The position numbers were made by a program, and so were the translations under genes. The notes beneath the pieces were generated by a model. That model made no database searches and was not told the origin of the DNA. It worked only from the letters and a program-made list of their open reading frames with translations. A DNA stretch of 64,000 nucleotides from Candidatus Brocadia sp. (GTDB lineage Bacteria > Planctomycetota > Brocadiia > Brocadiales > Brocadiaceae). Below, piece by piece: positions 36,930 to 45,714 of this stretch. Each line of letters begins with the position of its first letter. The first letter of the stretch is position 1. Location of the stretch: contig SOEU01000008.1 of assembly GCA_021646415.1 (NCBI GenBank), positions 1-64,000 on the forward strand. Direction: 5' to 3'.

Positions 36930-37520
36930 ATGACAAAAAGGACAGCTACAATCTGCAGAAAAACCCGAGAAACACAGGTCGAATTAACCCTTACGATTGA
37001 TGGGGATGGAAATAGCAATATTTCTACTGGTGTTGGCTTCCTGGATCATATGCTTGATATACTCACCAAACATGGTCTGTTCGACTTAACTATTAAAGCA
37101 AGCGGAGACCGCATTGTGGACGACCACCACACAGTAGAAGATGTGGGGATATGTTTCGGTCTGGGAATTAAAGAGGCATTAGGCAACAAAAGGGGAATTC
37201 GGCGCTTCTCAAGTTCAAGCATCCCTATGCAGGAAGCCCTTGCCAATATCGCGATCGACATCAGTGGCAGACCTGCGTTGGTCTTTAACGTTACATTCCA
37301 TACAGAAAAAATAGGAAATTTTGATGTGGAACTTATTGAAGAATTCTTGGAGGCCTTTAGCACAAATGCGGGCATTAACCTGCACGTGAATGTTCCGTAT
37401 GGCAGCAACGCTCATCACATAGCAGAAGCAATATTTAAAGGACTGGCCAAGGCGTTAGAAGATGCTGTTCAGGTTGATAAACGCATAAAAGATATCCCAT
37501 CAACGAAAGGGGTACTTTAA
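36930..37520 (+). CDS. hisB: Imidazoleglycerol-phosphate dehydratase
   Basis: About 196 residues, the monofunctional form. Two half-site repeats contain the metal-binding DHHTVED and SNAHHIAEA motifs, with FLDHMLDILTKH in the first half. The frame is open from 36864, within hisC, but family alignment favours the ATG at 36930 (MTKRTATICR); no strong ribosome site is visible, so the start is uncertain. Confidence 0.95.
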   Translation: MTKRTATICRKTRETQVELTLTIDGDGNSNISTGVGFLDHMLDILTKHGLFDLTIKASGDRIVDDHHTVEDVGICFGLGIKEALGNKRGIRRFSSSSIPMQEALANIAIDISGRPALVFNVTFHTEKIGNFDVELIEEFLEAFSTNAGINLHVNVPYGSNAHHIAEAIFKGLAKALEDAVQVDKRIKDIPSTKGVL

Positions 37521-37548
37521 AAACTTTACAGACAAAAGGAAATTTTGT

Positions 37549-38688
37549 ATGTTGAAAAAATATATCCAGTTTTGTGTCCCACCGATATTTGTTTTTTTCC
37601 TACTTACTGTCTTTTTATCTTTCGCGCTTTATGCGCAGCTTGCTGACACACCTTGGCCCATGTTCAGGCACGACATACAACACACAGGAAGAAGCCCTTA
37701 TGTGAGCATTCAAAAGCCAGTTCTAAAGTGGACATTCCAAACCCAAGGACCTATTGCTTCTTCTCCAGCTATTGGGGAAGATGGCACAATTTACTTTGGC
37801 TCGAAAGATAAAAAACTCTATGCCGTTACACGAAATGGTAAACTTAAATGGGTATTCGAAACACAGGATGAGGTTGATTCATCACCTGCCGTCAGAAAGG
37901 ACGGCACGATTCTCTTTGGTTCCTGGGATAGCCATCTCTATGCGTTGAATCCTGATGGGAGTATCCTTTGGAAATATAAATCCGAAGGCGGTATTATTTC
38001 TTCCCCGACCATTGCGCCCGACGGAACGATCTATGTCGGATCCTGGGATAAAAAACTTCACGCTATTACTAAAGATGGCAAATTAAAGTGGACGCAAAAG
38101 ACCGCCGATCACGTGGCCTCATCACCAGCCATTGCACCTGATGGTATGATCTATTTTGGTTCCGGGGACTATTATTTATTTGCCATGAAACCAGAAGGCA
38201 AGGCTGTATGGAGTTTTGGCACCAGGTACCTCTTAGATGCCTCTCCCCTCATCGCTCCCAACGGGAACATTTACATAGGTTCTGAGGATGCCAGATTTTA
38301 TGCCTTTCGTGCAGACGGACATACAGAATGGACGTTTGACACCAAGTACGATATCGATTCTTCTGCAGCTATCGACACAGACGGAACTATATACTTTGGC
38401 TCGGGAGACAACAATCTCTATGCATTTACTTCCTCAGGAAGGCTAAAGTGGTGTTTTGAAACTGACTCCTCTGTTCATTCATCTCCCGCTATTGGCGCAG
38501 ACGGTACCATTTATGTTGGTTCCAGAGATAAAAAATTGTATGCCCTCAATTCCGATGGAAATGTGAAGTGGATTTTTGAAACGGGAAGCGCAATAGAATC
38601 GTCACCTGCTATTGATGCCGATGGCACCATTTATATCGGTTCTAATGACGGGAAACTTTACGCTATAGGGGAAGCTTTCCAACAATAA
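37549..38688 (+). CDS. Secreted PQQ-type eight-bladed beta-propeller
   Basis: 379 residues. A signal peptide (about 10-30) is followed by a short linker (WPMFRHDIQHTGRSPY, typical of PQQ-binding-like repeat proteins) and eight repeats of about 40 residues, each with the pattern DGTIYFGSxDxKLYA and xxSSPAIGxDG. This forms a complete propeller, as in BamB or quinoprotein families, but no catalytic PQQ ligands or haem are seen. Probably a periplasmic scaffold. AAAGGAAA precedes the ATG, 28 bp after hisB. The repeats are also visible at DNA level with a 120-bp period. Confidence 0.85.
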   Translation: MLKKYIQFCVPPIFVFFLLTVFLSFALYAQLADTPWPMFRHDIQHTGRSPYVSIQKPVLKWTFQTQGPIASSPAIGEDGTIYFGSKDKKLYAVTRNGKLKWVFETQDEVDSSPAVRKDGTILFGSWDSHLYALNPDGSILWKYKSEGGIISSPTIAPDGTIYVGSWDKKLHAITKDGKLKWTQKTADHVASSPAIAPDGMIYFGSGDYYLFAMKPEGKAVWSFGTRYLLDASPLIAPNGNIYIGSEDARFYAFRADGHTEWTFDTKYDIDSSAAIDTDGTIYFGSGDNNLYAFTSSGRLKWCFETDSSVHSSPAIGADGTIYVGSRDKKLYALNSDGNVKWIFETGSAIESSPAIDADGTIYIGSNDGKLYAIGEAFQQ

Positions 38689-38764
38689 TTAGCGTAAAGC
38701 CTCCGAACAAGAATAAAATTTTTATACCTTCTTTGTTTTATTTGTTTTCTGTAACAATCATAAG

Positions 38765-38793
38765 AAAAGGCCAGCATTTTATGCTGGCCTTTT
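38765..38793. terminator. Bidirectional terminator between convergent genes
   Basis: A 13-bp perfect stem AAAAGGCCAGCAT/ATGCTGGCCTTTT with a TTT loop, midway between the plus-strand PQQ propeller gene and the minus-strand FocA/NirC gene. Confidence 0.92.
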
Positions 38794-38871
38794 CGTTTAG
38801 TTGTGTCTGAAACTTTTTCTGAACAATCTTCTATCAGTTTATCGTCCAACCTTGACGGTTTCATTACGAAT

Positions 38872-39765
38872 TTATGACTTCATCTTCACCTTAACATCTT
38901 TAATTTCTTCTGGAGACCCACCAGCTCGCGGTAACCCAGCGCTTCCAGAACCTCCTTTTATGGCCTCCATCTTCCTGGCGCCCTTTTCATCCATGGCATT
39001 TGCAAACCAATACAGGAATGTAACAAAAAATGTACCGCCCACAATGTTACCAAGGGTAACAGCGACAAGATTCCAACCAAACATCTTACCCCATGAAATT
39101 GCCGCTGGATCATGCGGTAATAAGTTCGCAATTGTTAATATTGTCATATTCGCAACGCTGTGTTCCATGCCTGTCGTAATGAAAGCAAATAAACACCACC
39201 AGATCATAATCAACTTGCCGGAATCGCTCGTACATCTAAAGCAAGACCATATTGCCAGACAGACCAGCCAGTTACAGAAGATACCCCTGAAGAATAGCTC
39301 CCACCATGGTGCAGTAGACTTATAGGTAGCCACCTTGAGTATAAATGACTTCCAGGGATCAGGGGCAAAGATACCGGCGACAATAATCATAAGTGCAAAG
39401 AGCATTGATCCACCCAGGTTCCCTAAGTATGTCCAAAACCAACCCAGCATGGAATCGGCGAGCGTTATAGTGCCCCTCAGTGTTCCTTTAAATACAAGCA
39501 GGTTATACCCGGTAAACAACTCGGCTCCACCAATAATTACTAATGACAATGCAATACCAAAGGTTGCACCCGCAACTATCTTACCAATTCCTGGATTTAG
39601 TGCCGCAACAGGCGCCGCACAAATAAATGCAAGGATGACGCCAAACCCAATATAAAAACCAGCCATCACAGAAAGTGTCAAGAAACCCGTTAGACTATGT
39701 TTCATTGCAGTGGCTTTCTTGAGAGACACCGCTGCAATTGCATCTACGTTCGCAGTATATAACAT
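38872..39765 (-). CDS. Formate/nitrite transporter (FNT family, FocA/NirC)
   Basis: 297 residues with six TM helices. FNT signatures are present: GAELFTGYN after TM2, the CNWLVCLAIW loop-helix and MEHSVANM with the central pore histidine. In an anammox bacterium, nitrite or formate are both plausible substrates; sequence alone cannot choose. A strong GAGGAG site precedes the ATG. Upstream on the same strand are a receiver, a coiled-coil protein, a PAS sensor and an HPP protein, suggesting a regulated uptake locus. The charged C-terminal tail after TM6 is longer than in E. coli FocA. Confidence 0.93.
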   Translation of the reverse strand: MLYTANVDAIAAVSLKKATAMKHSLTGFLTLSVMAGFYIGFGVILAFICAAPVAALNPGIGKIVAGATFGIALSLVIIGGAELFTGYNLLVFKGTLRGTITLADSMLGWFWTYLGNLGGSMLFALMIIVAGIFAPDPWKSFILKVATYKSTAPWWELFFRGIFCNWLVCLAIWSCFRCTSDSGKLIMIWWCLFAFITTGMEHSVANMTILTIANLLPHDPAAISWGKMFGWNLVAVTLGNIVGGTFFVTFLYWFANAMDEKGARKMEAIKGGSGSAGLPRAGGSPEEIKDVKVKMKS

Positions 39766-39965
39766 TAATTGTTCTCCTCTAAAATGTTGTTGTGAATATC
39801 AACTTCAAAACAACACCCCTTTTTTAACATATCTCTCCTCTTAGTACAAACTTCTAACATCCAACATTCAAAAACTTTTTTAACAATTTTTATTTTTTAT
39901 CATACCTCCTTTCCCTTATTTCTTAACAACCAGTCAAACAAATACCTCATCATTTGAACCACGCT

Positions 39966-40397
39966 TTAACTCTTTTCCTTGAGAATCATTTTGTTCATAT
40001 CCATGATTTGTTCCAGGTTGCGTACCTTGTCTGCCAATTGTTTTTTTTCCAACGCTTTCTTTCCTATATCGATTACATCTTTTTGTCTGAACGGCTTCAG
40101 TATGCAATCATACACTCCACAGCTAGCCATCCGGTCTGTATCGTAGATATTCGGGGAAATAATTGCTACAAGCTCTGCATCAGGGTTAGAAAATTTGATC
40201 TTCTTTAACATTTCGCAACCTTCGGAAGGCCTTACACCTAAATCGACAATAATCAGATCGTAGGCATTTCTCCCGAATAACTCTGCCGCACCACTCCATC
40301 CAGTGCCATCGCATGTTCCGAAACCTTCTCGCCTAAAGGCACTTACCAATGACATTCTAACCTTCTCCTGCTCTTCTATAATTAAAACCTTTGACAT
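39966..40397 (-). CDS. Stand-alone receiver domain, NtrC-type
   Basis: About 143 residues. Receiver fold with acidic E8-E9, phosphoacceptor D52 in LIIVDLG and Lys in CILKPFRQ, then the helix KKALEKKQLADKVRNLEQ, which in NtrC proteins links to the AAA+ domain. Here it ends after that linker with a short helix. The linker wording closely resembles the full NtrC at 44298 (KKAIEKKSLKDRVRYLEG). I read it as a truncated paralogue that kept only its receiver. Start at 40397; upstream codons lack homology. Confidence 0.85.
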   Translation of the reverse strand: MSKVLIIEEQEKVRMSLVSAFRREGFGTCDGTGWSGAAELFGRNAYDLIIVDLGVRPSEGCEMLKKIKFSNPDAELVAIISPNIYDTDRMASCGVYDCILKPFRQKDVIDIGKKALEKKQLADKVRNLEQIMDMNKMILKEKS

Positions 40398-40432
40398 AAA
40401 GATCTTTTCGATTTTAACACAAATATAATGTT

Positions 40433-40963
40433 TTATTGTTTGGGAAGACTCCATTCTGGGGTTTTCGCGTGCTCTTCAATCTGTTTTTTGAGCATCGCAT
40501 TTTCTTTTTCAACTTGCTCCAAATTCCCCATAAGTTCCCGAATAGTCACATCCTTGTTACTCAATGTCTTCTTTGCAAGGGACAGCGAGTCTTCTAATTC
40601 CCATATCTCTCTTTGCAACCGGGCCTTTTCCTCCTCCAGTTTTGCTTTTGCATCTTCGAGCTTTATGTTCACAACCTTCAGTTGTTCACCCTGCGTCTTA
40701 AAAGAAGCTGCTATTTTTTCTGCATCTTCTTTTTGCCGTGTAATATCACTAACCATCTTATTCAGCTCTTCCATAGAACCAAAGGCCTTCATCACTCTTT
40801 GTTCGAGTTGTTCGTGGAAGGTTTTTTCTCTGACATAGCCAGCTTCCTTCATGGCATAGTATTTATTTATCATCTTGGATGCGAACCCCACATTCACAAA
40901 CAGCAGTATTATAATAAGGGTTTTCGCATTGACGGATAAGCCCTTTACAGTTTCATTTCCCAT
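40433..40963 (-). CDS. Membrane-anchored coiled-coil protein
   Basis: 176 residues. One N-terminal TM (about 14-32, AKTLIIILLFVNVGF) followed by an almost continuous heptad-rich coiled coil (about 55-165) and a short tail. No enzymatic motif. GGAG lies just ahead of the ATG. It sits between the truncated sensor and the stand-alone receiver on the same strand with gaps of 50 bp or less, so it may be a structural partner of that sensor. Function unknown. Confidence 0.8.
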   Translation of the reverse strand: MGNETVKGLSVNAKTLIIILLFVNVGFASKMINKYYAMKEAGYVREKTFHEQLEQRVMKAFGSMEELNKMVSDITRQKEDAEKIAASFKTQGEQLKVVNIKLEDAKAKLEEEKARLQREIWELEDSLSLAKKTLSNKDVTIRELMGNLEQVEKENAMLKKQIEEHAKTPEWSLPKQ

Positions 40964-41014
40964 AATTTTCTACTCCTCGTTCAGCGTATTTAAATTCTTC
41001 TAAAAATAATCGCC

Positions 41015-43303
41015 TTATCTTTCCGTAATATCCCTAAATACACCTTCAATTCGTACCGGTTTACCGTTTTCGTCACGCACAAGATTGCACGTCCTTTCTG
41101 AAATGAATCGTTCACCATTTTTTCTCTTGCAATATGATGTAAAATCCCGCCATACCCCCTCTTTTTCCAGCTTCTCGACCAACTCTTTCCGATCTTCGGG
41201 ATTTACATATACATCTTTAACCCGTGTACCAATTACTTCTTCCGGTGAACTGTAACCAAGTATCTCGGCACCCGCCTGGTTGATCCATGTAAATACCCCA
41301 TCTTCAGTGGGTTCACACTGATATATCCCTTCTTTCAACGAATTCAGTAATTGCCTATGATGTCTTTCAGATTCTTGCAATTCCTCCTCGAGTTTCTTTC
41401 GTTCGGTAATATCTCTGAATATTCCATCAATACGAATAGATTTACCCTTCTCATCGGTGACCAGATTGGATGTCCGTTCCATATAGAAGCGTTCACCATT
41501 TTTCCTCTTACAAAAAGACTCAAAACCCTTCCAAACGCCTTCTTTGGAAAGCTTTTCAACAACTTTCATACGGTCATCCGGATTTACATAAATATTCTTT
41601 ACCTTCATTCCGATTACTTCTTCAGGAGATTCATAACCCAGAACTTCGGCTCCGGCTCGATTAATCCATATAAACGTCCCGTCCACTTCGGGTTCAGATT
41701 GATAAACACCTTCTTTTAGGGAATCAAATAACAAACGATATCTCTTTTCTGACTCGGTGATTTCTTGCTCTGCCTTCTTTCTCTCTGAGATATCCCTGAA
41801 TACTCCATAGATAGCCACGGGATTTCCCTTTTCATCCCTCAACATATTACTTGTACGTTCTGCATAAAAATTCTCACCATTCTTCCTTTTGCAAAGGGAC
41901 ACAAATTCCCTCCACACCCCGTCTTTTTCGAGTTTATCACAGAGGCGTCTCCTGTCCTCTGAATCTACATAAATATTTTTTACCTTTGTCCCTATCACTT
42001 CTTCCGGGGTGCTATATCCAAGTATTTCTGCACCGGCCTTATTGATAAATGTAAATACACCCTCAACACCAGGCTCAGATTGATAAACACCTTCTTTTAT
42101 GGAGTTAAATAATTCTCTATACCGCTTTTCAGACTCCACTACCTCTCTCGTTTTCTCATCCAGAGATTTCGCCATTGCATTAAAGGAATTCGCTAATTCA
42201 CCAATCTCGTCTTCCCTCTTTATGTCAACCCTTTGGGACAAATCCCCGGAGGCCATTTTTTTCGTTACTTCAGTCAGCTTAAGAATCGGTATTGAAGTCT
42301 TTCTGCCAATAAAGTATGCAACCATCACAATAGGAAATGCAATCGCCAATAACACAGAACTCACGATATAATTAAGATTATAAGCCGCACCGTAACCTTC
42401 ATCCCTGTCGATTTCAGCAACAACCCCCCAATTATACTCTGGCAACCAGCGCCATACCCCCAGTACCGTTAAACCGCTGTAGTCCTTATAACCTTTTGCA
42501 TCAAAACCGCTATTCCCTGCAATACACTGCTGAACACCGCTGGTTAATTCACCGGTTTCCGGATTAACCAGCTTTAATTCCAATGCGCACCTTTTTTTCA
42601 CCAATCCCATCTCTCTTAAATGTGCAGCAAATCTCGATTCGGTGATCATATACCCATCTTTATTCACCAGATACGTCTCTCCCGTCTTCCCCAAATGAAG
42701 ACTTAACATCAGATCGTTCAGGGTATTTGTATCAATTCTCAGCGAAACAACACCAACTACAACCCCATCCCTATCTTTTAATGGTGTTGAAACAAACATA
42801 GTGGGCAAACCTAGTTCTTTCTCACCCAATTCATTGATAAGTGGAATTTCAGACGGAATAACGCTAGATATGAAGGTGTTCCCTTGCATCGACTGTTTGA
42901 AGTAATCCATTTGTGAAATATCGATTCCTACGCCTTCTTCTACAGTAGCAACTGTTACCAGCCCCTTATCGTTGCTTACAAGAACACCCTTATAACCATA
43001 CTCATCCCTCACTACCTCAAGATACTGTACGATATCCGGATAATCTTTATCATCTTTTGTGATCTTTGCACATTTCACCATCAACGGATTATTTGCAATT
43101 ACGCGGGCATTCTTCATCCTTTCCTGTACCCAGGTAGTTACCAATTCTGCCTGTTTATGCCCAATACCATCGAGGTTTCGTATGAGTACTTCTTGAAGGT
43201 CTGCCTGGACCCTTGGATATGCTATGATCCTTAATAAAACAAACGGGAGTAGCGTAAATACAATGAGTAAAAAAATAAGCCGGTTTTTAATCGAGATATA
43301 CAT
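41015..43303 (-). CDS. Cache-HAMP-PAS-PAS-PAS sensor protein lacking a kinase domain
   Basis: 762 residues. TM1 (about 7-26), periplasmic dCache domain (about 30-300), TM2 (about 305-328), HAMP (about 330-385), then three very similar PAS-PAC repeats of about 126 residues (each with RYRELFNSIKEGVYQ-like starts, INKAGAEILGYSTPEEVIG and ending RDITER). The stop codon follows directly after the third RDITER, exactly where homologues continue into HisKA. The remaining 50 bp before the next gene hold no kinase remnant. Good GGAG site upstream. Ligand unknown; context suggests nitrite or another nitrogen species. Confidence 0.88.
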   Translation of the reverse strand: MYISIKNRLIFLLIVFTLLPFVLLRIIAYPRVQADLQEVLIRNLDGIGHKQAELVTTWVQERMKNARVIANNPLMVKCAKITKDDKDYPDIVQYLEVVRDEYGYKGVLVSNDKGLVTVATVEEGVGIDISQMDYFKQSMQGNTFISSVIPSEIPLINELGEKELGLPTMFVSTPLKDRDGVVVGVVSLRIDTNTLNDLMLSLHLGKTGETYLVNKDGYMITESRFAAHLREMGLVKKRCALELKLVNPETGELTSGVQQCIAGNSGFDAKGYKDYSGLTVLGVWRWLPEYNWGVVAEIDRDEGYGAAYNLNYIVSSVLLAIAFPIVMVAYFIGRKTSIPILKLTEVTKKMASGDLSQRVDIKREDEIGELANSFNAMAKSLDEKTREVVESEKRYRELFNSIKEGVYQSEPGVEGVFTFINKAGAEILGYSTPEEVIGTKVKNIYVDSEDRRRLCDKLEKDGVWREFVSLCKRKNGENFYAERTSNMLRDEKGNPVAIYGVFRDISERKKAEQEITESEKRYRLLFDSLKEGVYQSEPEVDGTFIWINRAGAEVLGYESPEEVIGMKVKNIYVNPDDRMKVVEKLSKEGVWKGFESFCKRKNGERFYMERTSNLVTDEKGKSIRIDGIFRDITERKKLEEELQESERHHRQLLNSLKEGIYQCEPTEDGVFTWINQAGAEILGYSSPEEVIGTRVKDVYVNPEDRKELVEKLEKEGVWRDFTSYCKRKNGERFISERTCNLVRDENGKPVRIEGVFRDITER

Positions 43304-43382
43304 AATTTTCTCCGTAATTTAACAATTACTTCTCCAAATCCGTGAATAATTCCCCCCTCTACCATCGTGTCGCACAAACACA

Positions 43383-44066
43383 TTACCACCAATGTGTCGG
43401 ATAATCCCTTTTCCCCATTTTATTAAAAATGACACCAATTAATACCAAAATAAAAGCGCCCAAAATAACAGGATTTAAGATGTACATATATCCAACACCT
43501 AATCCCCCGGTCTGAACAGCCACATATGCCGTTGCACCTGCCGGTGGATGGATCGAATAAGTAACCGTCATAAGCACAAGCGCAAGGGCAACACCAAGCG
43601 CTATAGACCAAAATGCTGTACCAAAAAAGTCATGTATCGTTACACCAATACATGCTGCAAGAAAGTGCCCGAGTAAAACATTTCTCGGCTGTGCGAGTGG
43701 TGCCTTATAAGCGCCATAAATCAACACGGCGCTTGCGCCAAATGGCCCCAACAGCGTGGGACACTTCCAGAGATACGCAAGCAACGCTGTAAATCCTACC
43801 CCCAAAAATGCACCCCACAAAGAAAGCCATACCTCCCGTGCAGGGATCGCAGGTTGGGGCGATCTGGGTAACTTTTTTATAAACGTACTAATCTTACTTA
43901 TCTCGTCCATTATCGGCATGTTTCTATTCTCCCTATTTGAATACCCTCTAAAAACGCCTTTTAAACGCGATGAAAAACCCTCTTTAGCTTCTTCAAAATC
44001 CTCTTTTACCTCAAACTTAACGTCTATAACTTTTTTAACCTCGGTAGTTTTTCTCCTCTTAAACAT
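43383..44066 (-). CDS. HPP-family membrane protein (putative nitrite transporter)
   Basis: About 227 residues from the ATG at 44066. A soluble N-terminal segment is followed by four TM helices of the HPP family, with the name-giving motif HPPAGATA and LLGPFGASAVLIYGAYKAPLAQPRN. HPP proteins of cyanobacteria and plant chloroplasts have been linked to nitrite transport. The open frame reaches a GTG at 44168, but its ribosome site is poor, so the start is uncertain. It lies between the NtrC gene and the truncated sensor on the same strand. Confidence 0.82.
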   Translation of the reverse strand: MFKRRKTTEVKKVIDVKFEVKEDFEEAKEGFSSRLKGVFRGYSNRENRNMPIMDEISKISTFIKKLPRSPQPAIPAREVWLSLWGAFLGVGFTALLAYLWKCPTLLGPFGASAVLIYGAYKAPLAQPRNVLLGHFLAACIGVTIHDFFGTAFWSIALGVALALVLMTVTYSIHPPAGATAYVAVQTGGLGVGYMYILNPVILGAFILVLIGVIFNKMGKRDYPTHWW

Positions 44067-44160
44067 CTGCAGTACCTGATTATCCTCCACAACTGGAGAC
44101 TGAAATTTCCATTGTCCTAATAGAATAACGAAAGATATACCAACTTCTGACGAAAAACAA

Positions 44161-44191
44161 AATGCCACCTATATTTCATATAAGTGGCATT
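44161..44191. promoter_or_regulatory. 31-bp imperfect palindrome upstream of HPP gene
   Basis: Outer arms AATGCCAC/GTGGCATT plus inner TATAT/ATATA, one mismatch per arm, small centre. It lies in the 230-bp gap between the NtrC stop and the HPP gene. It may be an operator or a transcript hairpin. It has no GG-N10-GC match, so it is not a sigma-54 promoter itself. Confidence 0.5.
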
Positions 44192-44297
44192 AAATCAACA
44201 GCTTATTACAATAACAACATTCTTTTGTGTCTCTAGTACCCAGGGTTTACTTGTTCACAAATACATTCCATTATGCAACGATAGTTTCATGATGAAA

Positions 44298-45704
44298 TTA
44301 TATACCGATCGTGTCCGAGATTTCGTGCTGTGGTTTAATCCGGTATTTTTTAATCTTCCGCCAAAGGGTCGTTGTTGATATTCCAAGTACCTGAGAAACC
44401 TTTGTTTGATTACCACCATATTTGTTCAGGGCCTCAACAATTGCATTTTTTTCCTGTTCTGCGAGCGTTGTCACAATAAACGATTTCCTCTTCTGGTCCT
44501 CCAGGGGCTCCCGGCTAAGTATTGCAAATTCTTCCACAGGGAGCGGAAGTTCGTCTACATTTATTATCTCGCTCTTAGACAAAGTAACAGCCCGCTCTAT
44601 TATGTTCTGAAGCTCTCTGATGTTACCAGGCCAATCATAGTTCACTAACGTCCGCATTGATTCTTTGGAAAAGACCCTTTTCCCTTTTTTCAGTTTTTCT
44701 AAAATTTTTTCCAAAAAATATTCCACCAAAAGCGGAATATCTTCCCTCCGTTCTCTCAGCGGTGGAAGATGAATGCGTATCACGTTAATCCGATAAAAAA
44801 GATCCTTTCTGAATTTCCCCAACTCAACAGCTTTTTCTAAATTTTCATTGGTAGCCGCAATGATTCTCGCATCCACATACATGGCTTTGTTTCCGCCAAC
44901 CGGTCGTATCTCACCATCTTGCAAAAACCGCAAGAGTTTTACCTGTGTAGAAGGTGAAGTCTCACCAATCTCATCTAATAAAATCGTCCCCCTTTGCGCC
45001 TGAAGAAATAACCCAACCTTATCTTTAACAGCCCCCGTAAATGCTCCCCTCATATGTCCAAACAGTTCGCTTTCCTGTAAATTTTCCGGTAACGCACCAC
45101 AATTAATTACGACAAATGGGCCGTCTTTCCGAAGACTATTGTAATGGATAGCCCTTGCAATCAGCTCTTTTCCCGTCCCACTCTCCCCCGTAATCAGGAC
45201 TGTACTTTCTGTACGACATACATGTGAAGTTATTTTTAATACCTCCAGCATGGCGTTAGAATTACCCACAATACCCTCGAATTTATATTTATCTCTAATT
45301 TCTCCTTCGAGATACCTGACCCGGTCTTTCAAGCTCTTCTTTTCGATCGCTTTTTTTGCAACTTTCAAGATTTCCTGGTGACGAAATGGCTTCGTCACAT
45401 AATCGTATGCCCCATCCCGAATCGCTTGAACTGCCGTGCTAATGGTACCATAAGCAGTAATCAGCACCACTTCCGTGGATGGATTTGCAGCTTTTACAGC
45501 CTTGAGCACTTCCAGACCGTCAACTTTTTTCATCTTTAAGTCGGTGACTACCAGGTCATATACATTATGACTATCCAGTTTTTGAATGGCCTCTTCCCCG
45601 CTTGCAGCACCTTCAACCTGATATCCCTCATCTCTAAAAGCAATCACGAGGGATTCTCTCATGGCATCTTGATCTTCCACAACAAGGATTTTACCGTTTT
45701 CCAT
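44298..45704 (-). CDS. Sigma-54 dependent response regulator (NtrC family)
   Basis: 468 residues. Receiver domain with D55 (LVVTDLKMK), AAA+ sigma-54 interaction domain with Walker A GESGTGKELIARAIH and the sigma-54 contact loop GAFTGA, then a Fis-type HTH at the C-terminus (NKYGGNQTKVSQVLGIS). It should activate sigma-54 promoters when phosphorylated by the kinase encoded 10 bp upstream. Targets are unknown; I did not find a convincing GG-N10-GC site before the HPP or FNT genes. Confidence 0.93.
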   Translation of the reverse strand: MENGKILVVEDQDAMRESLVIAFRDEGYQVEGAASGEEAIQKLDSHNVYDLVVTDLKMKKVDGLEVLKAVKAANPSTEVVLITAYGTISTAVQAIRDGAYDYVTKPFRHQEILKVAKKAIEKKSLKDRVRYLEGEIRDKYKFEGIVGNSNAMLEVLKITSHVCRTESTVLITGESGTGKELIARAIHYNSLRKDGPFVVINCGALPENLQESELFGHMRGAFTGAVKDKVGLFLQAQRGTILLDEIGETSPSTQVKLLRFLQDGEIRPVGGNKAMYVDARIIAATNENLEKAVELGKFRKDLFYRINVIRIHLPPLRERREDIPLLVEYFLEKILEKLKKGKRVFSKESMRTLVNYDWPGNIRELQNIIERAVTLSKSEIINVDELPLPVEEFAILSREPLEDQKRKSFIVTTLAEQEKNAIVEALNKYGGNQTKVSQVLGISTTTLWRKIKKYRIKPQHEISDTIGI

Positions 45705-45714
45705 AGCTCTTACA

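Noticed and set aside
37754-37948. Plus-strand ORF overlapping the PQQ propeller
   Set aside because: A shadow frame created by the regular 120-bp repeats.
43300-44300. Sigma-54 promoter for the HPP/FNT genes
   Set aside because: A TGGCAT sequence is present, but no GC at the required distance of ten bases was found on either strand.
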